64,000 nucleotides of DNA from NCBI RefSeq assembly GCF_040687965.1, contig NZ_CP156084.1, forward strand, positions 3,658,501-3,722,500, in the 5' to 3' direction. Position 1 is the first letter of the stretch. Each line of letters begins with the position of its first letter. This document shows positions 42,528 through 50,592 of the stretch, piece by piece. The translations under genes were made by a program, and so were the position numbers. Under the pieces are notes generated by a model. It was not told the origin of the DNA. It ran no database searches and worked only from the letters and a program-made list of their open reading frames with translations. This DNA comes from Methylocystis echinoides (GTDB lineage Bacteria > Pseudomonadota > Alphaproteobacteria > Rhizobiales > Beijerinckiaceae).

Positions 42528-42998
42528 ATGGCTACCGCCGCCGCAGCCGACCGCGTCCAGCGCCACACCGACGAGGCCGTCAACCGCGCCATCCACGCCG
42601 AAATGCTGGAGCGGCTCGTTTATTTTGCCCTCCACCCGGAGCGGATCGAAGAAAGGCTCGAGCAACTCGACAGCGAGTGGGACATCGAGCGGGCGCTCGA
42701 AGCGAACGCCTCGACCTTCGCCCTTGGCGGGCTCACGCTCGGTTTCGCCGTCGACCGCCGCTGGCTCGCCTTGCCCGTTCTTGTATCGGGCTTTCTGCTC
42801 CAGCATGCGATGCAAGGCTGGTGCCCGCCGCTTCCCGTGCTCAGGCGCCTGGGCTTCCGCACCCAGCGCGAGATTGACCGGGAACGCTATGCGCTGAAAG
42901 CCCTGCGCGGCGATTTCCGGCAGGTCGAGGACGCCATGGAGCGTCTGCAGGCGGTGCGGGCGGAAAGAGGGGAGCCGGAGCAATATTGGCCGCAATAA
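42528..42998 (+). CDS. DUF2892-type membrane protein
   Basis: 156 residues: an acidic helical N-terminal half, then a membrane segment (FALGGLTLGFAVDRRWLALP) with a second hydrophobic stretch (VLVSGFLLQHAMQG) and a C-terminal charged helix. DUF2892 (YgaP-like) membrane domain, no known activity. AGAGGT lies upstream of the ATG. Confidence 0.75.
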   Translation: MATAAAADRVQRHTDEAVNRAIHAEMLERLVYFALHPERIEERLEQLDSEWDIERALEANASTFALGGLTLGFAVDRRWLALPVLVSGFLLQHAMQGWCPPLPVLRRLGFRTQREIDRERYALKALRGDFRQVEDAMERLQAVRAERGEPEQYWPQ

Positions 42999-43097
42999 GC
43001 GGCTGATTGGCGAGACCGCGACGTTTTAGGCTCTGGCGTCGGTCGGGAAAGGGTTGTTACTGTCGAACCGCCTACGGACAGTTCGAAAGAATTTCTT

Positions 43098-43769
43098 ATG
43101 CGTCAGTTCTTTACAGCCGCGGCGGCGCTCTTTCTCGCCGCCCCTCTCTCCCTCGCCCTCGCGCAGGACGCGCGGAAGGTTCATCGGGTCTCGTTCAAGG
43201 ACGGCCGCGCCGTTATCAGAGGCGCGGTTAAGGGCTACGACACGCATGATTACGTCTTCCCTGCCGGCGCAGGGGAGTCGATTGCGGTGACCCTCAAGAG
43301 CCGCAAAGCATTTTTCAACGTGAACCCGCCGGGCTCCGAAGAGGCGATCTTCAACGGCTCGATCGCGGGAGAGACGTTCAGCGGCGCGGCGGCGGTAAGC
43401 GGCGACTATACCGCCCGCGTGTATCTGATGCGCAATGAGGCGCGGCGCGGCACGGTGGGGCCCTACACGCTGACCATCGAGCTCGGGCGCAAGGGCGCGA
43501 CGGCCGCGCACGGACCCGACTTCGCCGACGGGCTCACGGGCGGTCCCGACAACTGGCAAGTGACCGGCGTCGGCGCGGGAGACACGCTCAAAATCCGCGC
43601 CATGCCCTCGCCAAGGGGCAAGCTCGTCGCGGAGGCGCCAAACGGCGCGACGCTGAAGAATCTCGGATGCCGAAACACGGGCGGCCAACGCTGGTGCCGC
43701 GTAGAAGGCTCCGGAAAGCTCGGTTGGGCGAATGGGCGCTATCTGCGGGAGGGCCGCGGGCAGGAGTAA
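43098..43769 (+). CDS. Secreted SH3-domain protein
   Basis: 223 residues. Signal peptide MRQFFTAAAALFLAAPLSLA with cleavage after LAQ. An N-terminal beta domain (GYDTHDYVFPAGAGESIAVT) of the type found in extracytoplasmic inhibitor-like proteins is followed by a C-terminal bacterial SH3 domain (LKIRAMPSPRGKLVAEAPNG, CRVEGSGKLGWANGRYL). Probably periplasmic, perhaps peptidoglycan-related. Confidence 0.8.
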   Translation: MRQFFTAAAALFLAAPLSLALAQDARKVHRVSFKDGRAVIRGAVKGYDTHDYVFPAGAGESIAVTLKSRKAFFNVNPPGSEEAIFNGSIAGETFSGAAAVSGDYTARVYLMRNEARRGTVGPYTLTIELGRKGATAAHGPDFADGLTGGPDNWQVTGVGAGDTLKIRAMPSPRGKLVAEAPNGATLKNLGCRNTGGQRWCRVEGSGKLGWANGRYLREGRGQE

Positions 43770-43795
43770 ACAACAGGAGTAACAACCTGGACGAC

Positions 43796-44275
43796 TCACG
43801 CCCGATGATAAGGATGGCCCGACAGGATCGTCATGGCTCGATAAACTTGCTCCGCGGCCAGAATGCGCACGAGCTGATGCGGCAGCGTCATCGCCCCGAA
43901 TGAGAACGCAGCCGTCGCGCGCGCCCGGACGCTGGCGTCGAGCCCCTCCGAACCGCCCACGGCAAACCACAGCGCTTTGCGGCCGGCGTCGCGCTCGCGG
44001 CCGATAAAGCCTGCAAAAGCCGCGCTGTCCGCCGCCTTGCCGCGCTCGTCGAAGACGACGAGCCCGCAATCGGCCGGAAGCGACGCGAGCATCTCCTCGG
44101 CCTCGCGCGCCATCCGCTCGGCCGGGCTCTTGGCTTTGCTCTCGTCAATTTCCTTGAGCTCAAGCCCCTCGAGGCCGATCCGTCGAAGCGCCGCAATGCG
44201 CTCGGCGTAGCGCGCGTAAACCTGACGTTCGGGCCCGGCCTTGAGCCGGCCCACGCAAATCAGCCCCAATCGCAC
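43796..44275 (-). CDS. rlmH: 23S rRNA (pseudouridine-1915-N3)-methyltransferase
   Basis: 159 residues. SPOUT fold: KAGPERQVYARYAERIAALR, LVVFDERGKAADSAAFAGFI, WFAVGGSEGLD (SAM knot) and TLPHQLVRILAAEQVYRAMT with the HPYHRA end. Methylates the stalk of helix 69. Cotranscribed with rsfS after 19 bases. Confidence 0.95.
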   Translation of the reverse strand: MRLGLICVGRLKAGPERQVYARYAERIAALRRIGLEGLELKEIDESKAKSPAERMAREAEEMLASLPADCGLVVFDERGKAADSAAFAGFIGRERDAGRKALWFAVGGSEGLDASVRARATAAFSFGAMTLPHQLVRILAAEQVYRAMTILSGHPYHRA

Positions 44276-44294
44276 GGCTGGCCCGTCTGATCTG

Positions 44295-44717
44295 TCAGAC
44301 GAGCCGTATCTCGACCGGACGGTCGCCGCCCCACATTTTCTCGAGGTTGTAGAATTGGCGCACCTCGGGACGGAAAATGTGGACGATGACGTCGCCGGCG
44401 TCGATCAGCACCCAGTCGCACTGGGGCACGCCCTCGACGCGGGCGGAGACGCCCGCCTCCTTGAGCGCCCGCATCGCTTTGTCGGCGATGGCCCCGACAT
44501 GGACGGTGGAGCGCCCCGTCGCGATGATCATTTCATCGGCGAGGGCGGTCTTGCCGCGCAGATCGATGGAGATGACGTCCTCGGCCTTTGTCTCGTCCAG
44601 GGCCTTGAGAACATTTTGCACGATCGAGCCGCCTGGCGGCGCTTTGGCGCCGATCCTCGGCTGGGAGGGGCGTTCCACTCCCGGATGAACACTCGTCGAC
44701 AGCGTTGCAACCCTCAT
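44295..44717 (-). CDS. rsfS: Ribosomal silencing factor RsfS
   Basis: 140 residues, about 25 longer at the N terminus than usual; the start may be the GTG at residue 33 (VQNVLKALDETKAEDVISID). EMIIATGRSTVHVGAIADKA, WVLIDAGDVIVHIFRPEVRQ and FYNLEKMWGGD are diagnostic. It binds L14 and blocks subunit joining in starvation. Upstream of rlmH, the usual pairing. Confidence 0.93.
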   Translation of the reverse strand: MRVATLSTSVHPGVERPSQPRIGAKAPPGGSIVQNVLKALDETKAEDVISIDLRGKTALADEMIIATGRSTVHVGAIADKAMRALKEAGVSARVEGVPQCDWVLIDAGDVIVHIFRPEVRQFYNLEKMWGGDRPVEIRLV

Positions 44718-44810
44718 GCTTCGCGGCCTCTTTCCCGGCCGCTCTTAGAGGATGGGACCCTTTGTCCCTGATTGCAACATGAAAGCGCGCCGCTGGGCGC
44801 TCGCCACAGA

Positions 44811-44889
44811 AAAAAACCCGGCTAAGCGGCCGGGTCTCTAGGCAGTTCAGGCTAATCGAGAGGCGGGAGGAACCTCAAAGCCGGAACGC
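44811..44889 (-). ncRNA. Candidate small RNA with an anti-Shine-Dalgarno loop
   Basis: A promoter-like TTATAT (minus strand, 44896-44901) is followed about 7 bases later by a possible start. A hairpin GAGG/CCTC (44860-44863, 44873-44876) exposes TTCCTCCCG in its loop, and a perfect terminator (ACCCGGC, loop, GCCGGGT, T7) ends it at 44816-44835. Alphaproteobacterial small RNAs with CCUCCUCCC loops ('cuckoo'/alpha-r14 type) are known. No upstream gene needs this terminator, because qor already has its own at 44979-45016. The -35 box is weak. Confidence 0.5.
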
Positions 44890-44978
44890 TTGAAAATATA
44901 ACTCAGATTGGGACTGATTGCTCGTTTCTTTTTTGTCACACAGCCTGCGCGAGGGGCGAATCGGCGCTTGAGGACAAT

Positions 44979-45016
44979 CAAAAATCCGCCCGGGTTCGCA
45001 AATGGCCAACCCGGGC
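44979..45016 (-). terminator. Terminator downstream of qor
   Basis: GCCCGGGTT (44988-44996) pairs with AACCCGGGC (45008-45016); a T-run follows on the minus strand. It lies 135 bases beyond the qor stop. A further GC-rich imperfect stem (CCACAG/CTGTGG) is visible at about 45090-45125. Apart from these, the 44718-45151 gap holds only the candidate small RNA. Confidence 0.85.
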
Positions 45017-45151
45017 TGATTCGGTATTGGGCATAGATTCAATTCTCTAGGAGCCGGCCTCGATCCCGCCGCCGCGCCGTCGTGGCCTGAAAGCCACAGG
45101 CCCGGGGAATCCTGCCCAGGCTGTGGGTTCGCAGCCCCCCGAGGGGCCAAA

Positions 45152-46123
45152 CTACGGGATGAGCACCATCGACCCCGCCGTCTGGCGTGATTCGAGCGCG
45201 GCATGAACGCGCGCCGCCTCGGCAAGCGGAAAGGACTGGGGCGCCTCGATGGTCAAATGGCCGCGCTTGATCGCGTGCAGCAGATCCTCGGCCATGTCCT
45301 CGTAATCGTCCCGCTTGGCGATATAGGTGAAAAGCGACGGCCGCGTCGCATAGAGCGAGCCCTTCTGCGCCAGCAGGTTGATGTCGAACGCCTCGATCGG
45401 CCCGGAGGCCGAGCCGAAGCTCACGAACATGCCGAGCGGAGCGAGACAGTCGAGCGAGGCCGGAAAGGTCGCGCGCCCGACGCCGTCATAGACGACATCA
45501 CAGAGCCGGCCGCGCGTGATCTCCTTGACCCGCTCGGCGAAATTCTCTTCCCGGTAAAGGATCGTATGCTGCGCGCCGGCCTTGAGCGCGATTTCGGCCT
45601 TCTCGGGCGAGCCGACCGTGGCGATGACCTTGGCGCCGAGCGCGCGGGCCCATTGGCAAAGCAACTGTCCGACGCCGCCGGCCCCGGCGTGGATCAGCAC
45701 GCGATGGCCCTTCTTCACCCGGAACGTCCGCCGCAGCAGATATTGGGCGGTCAAACCCTTGAGCATCATCACCGCGCCCTGCTCATAACCGACCGACTTG
45801 GGCAGATGGATCACCGAATCGGCGGCGATATTGCGCGCTTCGCTGTAGCCGCCCAGCGCCCCGACATAAGCGACCCGGTCGCCGACGTCGAAATCGTCGA
45901 CCCCCTCGCCTACCGCGACGATCTGCCCAGCGCCTTCATGGCCCGGAATGAAGGGAAGCTCGGCGGGATAGGCGCCGGTGCGCCGATAGACGTCGATGTA
46001 ATTCACCCCGATGGCCTTCTGGCGAATCTGCACTTCGCCCGGCCCTGGCGCCGCAAGGTCGACCTCCTCCAATTGAAGCGCCTCGGGGCCGCCCGGCCGG
46101 TGAACGCGGATCGCCTTGACCAT
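45152..46123 (-). CDS. qor: NADPH:quinone oxidoreductase (MDR superfamily, zeta-crystallin-like)
   Basis: 323 residues from the ATG at 46123 (GGAGG upstream). The longer frame is the antisense shadow of the flavin hydroxylase. IPGHEGAGQIVAVGEGVD, GAGGVGQLLCQWARALGAKV (NADPH site) and no zinc-binding cysteine set place it in the QOR group. It reduces quinones by one electron. Confidence 0.92.
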   Translation of the reverse strand: MVKAIRVHRPGGPEALQLEEVDLAAPGPGEVQIRQKAIGVNYIDVYRRTGAYPAELPFIPGHEGAGQIVAVGEGVDDFDVGDRVAYVGALGGYSEARNIAADSVIHLPKSVGYEQGAVMMLKGLTAQYLLRRTFRVKKGHRVLIHAGAGGVGQLLCQWARALGAKVIATVGSPEKAEIALKAGAQHTILYREENFAERVKEITRGRLCDVVYDGVGRATFPASLDCLAPLGMFVSFGSASGPIEAFDINLLAQKGSLYATRPSLFTYIAKRDDYEDMAEDLLHAIKRGHLTIEAPQSFPLAEAARVHAALESRQTAGSMVLIP

Positions 46124-46300
46124 CAAAACCTCCAAATCTGAGACAGAAAATAGCGACTGATCCCGATCCAGATAGCACGTCATTGCGACAAAACAGCCGA
46201 GATCGGCCCGAAGGACGCTGAAACTTCTCCGCTTCGCCGCCCCACTCTCGCCCTCCGCCGCAGGGGCCGCTATAAAAGCGCGAAGATCAGGAGTTTCGTA

Positions 46301-47557
46301 ATGACCGAGGTTTCCGCGCGGACTGGCGCGACCACTAAGACCGACATTCTGGTGGCCGGGGCGGGCTCCACGGGGCTCGCCGCCGCGCTGGCCTTCGCCC
46401 GTTCGGGGTTGAAGACCGCGCTCGTCGGCCGCATTCCGCCGCCGCTGCCGGGCCGCACGGTGGCGCTGTTCGAGGCCTCGGTCCGTTTCCTCGACGCGCT
46501 CGGCGCGCTCGGCCGCGTGAAGGAGCTGGCCTGCCCCGTCGAAGCGATCCGTATGATCGACGACACCGACCAGCTCTTCCCGGTGCCCGAATTGACCTTG
46601 CGGGCGAGCGAAGTCGATCTGCCGGCGCTCGGCGTGAACATCTCCAACGACGAGTTGGTCGGCGTGCTGCTCGACCTGGTCCGGGCCAAGCCCGAAATCG
46701 AGGTCATCGAAGCCGAGATCGTCGACTACGAGTTCACCAGCGCAGGCGCCGCGGCGATCCTCGCCGACGGCCGACGCATCGAGGCGGACTTCCTCGTGGC
46801 GGCCGACGGGCGCAACAGCCGCGCGCGCGCCGTCGCCGGCATCGACGTCAAAGAGTGGACCTATCCGCAGGTCGCCCTCACCATGATGCTGCGGCACGAG
46901 TTTCCGCACGACAACATGTCGACCGAGTGGCACACGCGGTCCGGCCCGTTCACCCTCGTGCCGCTGCCGCCGCGAGAGGACGCGCCGCATCGCTCCAGCC
47001 TCGTCTGGCTGATGAGCGTCGCCGACGCCCGCCGCCGCCTCGCCAAGCCGCGCGAGGAGCTGGAATATGAGATCGAGGACTACGCCAAGTCCGAATTCGG
47101 CGCGATGCGGATCGAGAGCGACATCGGCCAGTTCCGCATGGGCGGCATGCAGGTGTCGAAACACGCCGCGACCCGCATGGCGCTCGTCGGCGAGACCTGC
47201 CACATTTTCCCGCCGATCGGGGCGCAGGGCCTGAATTTGAGCCTGCGCGACGTCGCCGATCTGGAAGACTGTCTCGCCAGCGTCGATCTGCGCAACGAAC
47301 GCGAATTGTCGCGCGCCCTCGCCCGCTACGACCGCCACCGCCGCGCCGACATCGGCTTCCGCACCCATGGCGTCGACGTGCTGAACCGCTCGCTGATCAT
47401 CCCTTATCTGCCGGTCGACCTCTTCCGGGGCGCAAGCTTCATCGCCGTGGCCGCGCTGGGTCCGCTGCGCCGCGCGGTGATCCGCGAGGGCGTGCTGCCG
47501 CATCTGGTGCTGCCGCGCCTCATGCGCCGTCCGGCCCGCGAGGCGCGCGCGGGCTAG
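46301..47557 (+). CDS. UbiH/UbiF/VisC/COQ6-family FAD monooxygenase
   Basis: 418 residues. The N-terminal dinucleotide site is VAGAGSTGLAAALAFARSGL. A second FAD block, MALVGETCHIFPPIGAQGLN, has Glu where the usual GD has Asp. VAADGRNSRARAVAG also matches. These enzymes hydroxylate the ubiquinone ring; the precise position (C1, C5, C6) cannot be told from sequence alone. Divergent from qor. Confidence 0.85.
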   Translation: MTEVSARTGATTKTDILVAGAGSTGLAAALAFARSGLKTALVGRIPPPLPGRTVALFEASVRFLDALGALGRVKELACPVEAIRMIDDTDQLFPVPELTLRASEVDLPALGVNISNDELVGVLLDLVRAKPEIEVIEAEIVDYEFTSAGAAAILADGRRIEADFLVAADGRNSRARAVAGIDVKEWTYPQVALTMMLRHEFPHDNMSTEWHTRSGPFTLVPLPPREDAPHRSSLVWLMSVADARRRLAKPREELEYEIEDYAKSEFGAMRIESDIGQFRMGGMQVSKHAATRMALVGETCHIFPPIGAQGLNLSLRDVADLEDCLASVDLRNERELSRALARYDRHRRADIGFRTHGVDVLNRSLIIPYLPVDLFRGASFIAVAALGPLRRAVIREGVLPHLVLPRLMRRPAREARAG

Positions 47558-47627
47558 CGCCCCTTCGACTCGTAAGGTCGGAAAACGGCCATGCGCGCGC
47601 CGATTTTTCGGCCTATGGTATGCGCCC

Positions 47628-48776
47628 ATGGGAATCCTCTCGCCCGCCGAGCGCCTCATCGCCGCCGCCGATCCGTCGGAGCCGGTCGAGACGGGAGCGC
47701 TCACGGTCGATCTCGGCGCGCTCGCCGCCAATTGGCGCCAGCTCGCGGCGCGCGCCGACGGGGCCGAATGCGGCGCCGTGGTCAAGGCCGACGGCTACGG
47801 GCTCGGCCAGGGCGCGGTCATGCGCGCGCTCGTCAAGGCGGGCTGCCGGACCTTTTTCGTCGCCAATCTGCTCGAGGGCGAGACCGCCCGGGCGCTTGCC
47901 CCCGACGCCGTCATTTACGTCTTCGACGGCGTCGCCCCCGGCTGCGCGCCGCGCCTTGCCGCCGCCGGGCTTCGCCCCTGCATCGGCTCTTTCGCCGAAC
48001 TCGAGGAATGGGCCGCCACCGGGGCCCTGCTCGGCCGCAGGCTCGAGGCGGCGATTCATGTCGACACGGGCATGAACCGGCTGGGCTTTCCGCCAGGTGA
48101 CGCCGCCGAAGCCGCGGCCCGGTCGAGCGGCGTCGCGCCCACGCTGATCATGAGCCATTTCCTCAGCGCGCAACTGCCCGACGCGCCCGTCAACGACCGG
48201 CAGATCGCCGCCTTCGACGCCGCGCGGGCGCATTTTCCCGGCGTCCCGGCTTCGATCGCCGCCTCCTCGGGCGTGTTTCTGCCGCAGCGGCCGCATTTCA
48301 ATCTGGTGCGCCCGGGCTATGCGCTTTATGGCGGCAATCCAACTCCCGGCGCCGCCAATCCCATGCGCCCCGTTGCAAGACTTTCCGCACGCATCGTGTC
48401 GGTTCGCGATCTCGCTGTCGGGGACACGGTCGGCTACGACGGGGTCTTCATGGCGCAGCGCCCGACCCGCGTCGCGACCATCGGCGCCGGCTATGCCGAC
48501 GGCCTGCCGATCTCGGCCACCGCCGCGCCCGGCAAGGCGGCGGGCGAGGCCGTCGTCGGCGGGTTGCGCTGTCCGTTCGTGGGCCGCGTGTCGATGGACT
48601 ACGTGGTCCTCGACGTCACCGACGCGCCAAGGGAGGCCGCGCAGCGCGGCGCATGGGTGGAGCTTCTGGGCGACATGATCGAGGTGGAGGAATTGGCCTC
48701 GCGCGCCCGCACCATCGGCTATGAAGTGCTGACCCGCCTGGGCCGGCGCTATGCGCGCCGCTATCTTGGCGGCTAG
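47628..48776 (+). CDS. alr: Alanine racemase
   Basis: 382 residues from the ATG at 47628. VVKADGYGLG carries the PLP lysine (Lys53) and GAGYADGLPISA the conserved tyrosine region; HVDTGMNRLG, FNLVRPGYALYGGNP and GRVSMDYVVLDVTD also fit. Makes D-Ala for peptidoglycan. Its stop codon shares a CTAG with the stop of the convergent membrane gene. Confidence 0.95.
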   Translation: MGILSPAERLIAAADPSEPVETGALTVDLGALAANWRQLAARADGAECGAVVKADGYGLGQGAVMRALVKAGCRTFFVANLLEGETARALAPDAVIYVFDGVAPGCAPRLAAAGLRPCIGSFAELEEWAATGALLGRRLEAAIHVDTGMNRLGFPPGDAAEAAARSSGVAPTLIMSHFLSAQLPDAPVNDRQIAAFDAARAHFPGVPASIAASSGVFLPQRPHFNLVRPGYALYGGNPTPGAANPMRPVARLSARIVSVRDLAVGDTVGYDGVFMAQRPTRVATIGAGYADGLPISATAAPGKAAGEAVVGGLRCPFVGRVSMDYVVLDVTDAPREAAQRGAWVELLGDMIEVEELASRARTIGYEVLTRLGRRYARRYLGG

Positions 48777-49423
48777 CGCGTCTGCGCCTTGGCGGAACTG
48801 CCGACCGCCACATACAACAACCCGCTGAAAACGGCGGCGCTCAAGCACCAGACCGAATACCAGACCTCCCTCATCTCATGCAGCGTGTAGAAAAAGGACC
48901 CGGCGGCGAGAGCGGCCAGGACGGTCAGCACGGAATTGCGGATAACGAGCAGCGGCAGGATCGCGACCGCGGCATAGGCGTAATTTGCGAATTCCGGCAG
49001 AGGCGTGTCGTATCGGATGACATAGCTCAGCGAATGACCGACGACATCGACGTCGATTCCTGAGGCGTTGGCGAGCTTGTAGGCCAGATAGCCGGTCACC
49101 ATGAGACCGGCGGCCAGCAAGGCGTAACGCACCGGCCGACCGACTCTGGCGGGCTCGGCGAAGAAGGACGCCAGCGGGCTTAGAAAAGGCCAGAGCAGCA
49201 CGGCGATGAGAATGTAAAGGTAGCGAAAAACGACGCCGTTGAAGCCGCCGTTCACCGACAGCCAGACGAACCCTTCGGTGAATTGATGAAGTGAAAAGAT
49301 CGCCGGAAACACTGCGAAGCCGAGCATGGAGCGATCAACGCGGAGAGCCTTGCGGATTGTGGCGGCTCCGATAACCGCCAGCGCAGAACCAACGGCGAAG
49401 CTCGCTTCAGGGGAAAAGCACAT
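48773..49423 (-). CDS. DUF6629 multi-pass membrane protein
   Basis: 216 residues starting MCFSPEASFAVGSALAVIGA. About seven hydrophobic segments; FSLHQFTEGFVWLSVNGG and FFYTLHEMREVWYSVWCLSA are the conserved blocks. Unknown function. Convergent overlap with alr by four bases. Confidence 0.8.
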   Translation of the reverse strand: MCFSPEASFAVGSALAVIGAATIRKALRVDRSMLGFAVFPAIFSLHQFTEGFVWLSVNGGFNGVVFRYLYILIAVLLWPFLSPLASFFAEPARVGRPVRYALLAAGLMVTGYLAYKLANASGIDVDVVGHSLSYVIRYDTPLPEFANYAYAAVAILPLLVIRNSVLTVLAALAAGSFFYTLHEMREVWYSVWCLSAAVFSGLLYVAVGSSAKAQTR

Positions 49424-49516
49424 AAACGCTCTTGGGTGAAAAGCTTCGCGACGGGCGCAAGCACAGGGCGCAGGGACAAATCGCGGACAGCCGCTTTCCT
49501 GGTCGTTCTGGTCCCG

Positions 49517-50155
49517 TTACGCCTTGGCGAACCAGGGCTGGAGAACCGGATAGCCTTCGCCGGCGAGCAGGGACACGGTCTCGTAAAGCGGCAGCCCGAC
49601 CACCGCCGTATAGGAGCCAACGATCTTCACGACAAAGGTTCCGGCGAGCCCTTGAATGGCGTAGCCGCCGGCCTTGCCGCGCCACTCGCCTGACGCGAGA
49701 TAGGCGTCGACTTCCAGAGAGCTCAGGCGTTTGAAGCGAAGCCGCGCCTCGACCAGGCGCTTGCGCTCATAGCCGCGCGGATTGATGAGGCTCACAGCCG
49801 TAAAGACGCGGTGCTGACGGCCGGAGAGGAGCTGAAGGCATTCCTCGGCTTCCTCTGTCGTGTCGGGCTTCGGCAAGGCGCGCCGCCCGACGGCGACGAC
49901 CGTGTCGGCGGCGATCAGGTAGGATTGCTTCAAATCCGGATGCGCGGCCCGCACCTTCGCGGCGGCGGCAGCCTTCTCGCTCGCCAGGCGGATTGCGAGC
50001 GCGCGGGGCGATTCGCCCCTGTGCGGAGTCTCGTCAATATCGGCGGGCAGCAGCGCGTCCGCCTCGAGGCCAGCCTGCTGCAAGAGCGCGAGGCGCCGCG
50101 GGGAGGCCGAAGCCAGAATGAGCTTTGTCTTGGGGGCGGCGGGGTCGGCAGTCAC
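49517..50155 (-). CDS. maf: Maf-like nucleoside triphosphate pyrophosphatase
   Basis: 212 residues. [19 protein letters not shown] is the signature start; [32 protein letters not shown] and [12 protein letters not shown] match the family. Hydrolyses non-canonical or methylated nucleotides. 24 bases downstream of infA, the usual alphaproteobacterial pair. Confidence 0.93.
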   Translation of the reverse strand: MTADPAAPKTKLILASASPRRLALLQQAGLEADALLPADIDETPHRGESPRALAIRLASEKAAAAAKVRAAHPDLKQSYLIAADTVVAVGRRALPKPDTTEEAEECLQLLSGRQHRVFTAVSLINPRGYERKRLVEARLRFKRLSSLEVDAYLASGEWRGKAGGYAIQGLAGTFVVKIVGSYTAVVGLPLYETVSLLAGEGYPVLQPWFAKA

Positions 50156-50179
50156 GAAAGATCTCCGCCTGAAAAAGAA

Positions 50180-50398
50180 TTACCGGAAACGATAGGTGAT
50201 GCGTCCTTTGGTCAGGTCATAGGGCGTCATCTCGACCAGCACCTTGTCGCCCTCCAGCACGCGGATGCGGTTCTTGCGCATCTTTCCAGCCGTGTGGGCG
50301 ATGATCTCATGATCGTTTTCGAGCTTCACCCGAAACATTGCGCTGGGCAAGAGTTCGGTGACGATTCCGGGAAATTCGAGTAATTCTTCCTTCGCCAT
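50180..50398 (-). CDS. infA: Translation initiation factor IF-1
   Basis: 72 residues, [20 protein letters not shown] to [12 protein letters not shown]; an OB-fold, essentially invariant. AAAAGGAACCAC gives a ribosome site. A terminator-like hairpin lies upstream at 50456-50485. Confidence 0.97.
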   Translation of the reverse strand: MAKEELLEFPGIVTELLPSAMFRVKLENDHEIIAHTAGKMRKNRIRVLEGDKVLVEMTPYDLTKGRITYRFR

Positions 50399-50455
50399 GT
50401 GGTTCCTTTTGAGCGCGCTTCGCCCCTGCGACAGGGTCAGATAGCGCTGGAAAGC

Positions 50456-50485
50456 AAAAAGGCCGCTCGCCCGGTCGGGCGGCGG
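50456..50485 (-). terminator. Terminator-like hairpin upstream of infA
   Basis: On the minus strand a stem built of CGCCC/GGGCG and GCGG/CCGC with one bulge is followed by TTTTT, 57 bases before the infA ATG. xseA on the other side runs away, so no visible gene ends here. It may be an attenuator of infA, or end a short antisense transcript from the xseA start. Confidence 0.6.
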
Positions 50486-50592
50486 AGTTGGCGCGGAACC
50501 TAATCGAGAAAGCGGCATTTGTGAACCGAAGAGTTTGAGCGGCCGATCGCGCAAGGGTCGCCCGCTCTTCGGAAAGGCGCCATAGTCCGCGC

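Noticed and set aside
44838-45151. 6S RNA, SRP RNA or tmRNA in the rsfS-qor gap
   Set aside because: None of the conserved motifs (SRP GGAAGCAGC loop, tmRNA tag frame, 6S bubble) was found; only the small RNA candidate and a terminator are supported.
46124-47785. N-terminal extension of qor to 877 residues
   Set aside because: The extension is antisense to the UbiH-type gene; a strong ribosome site precedes the ATG at 46123.
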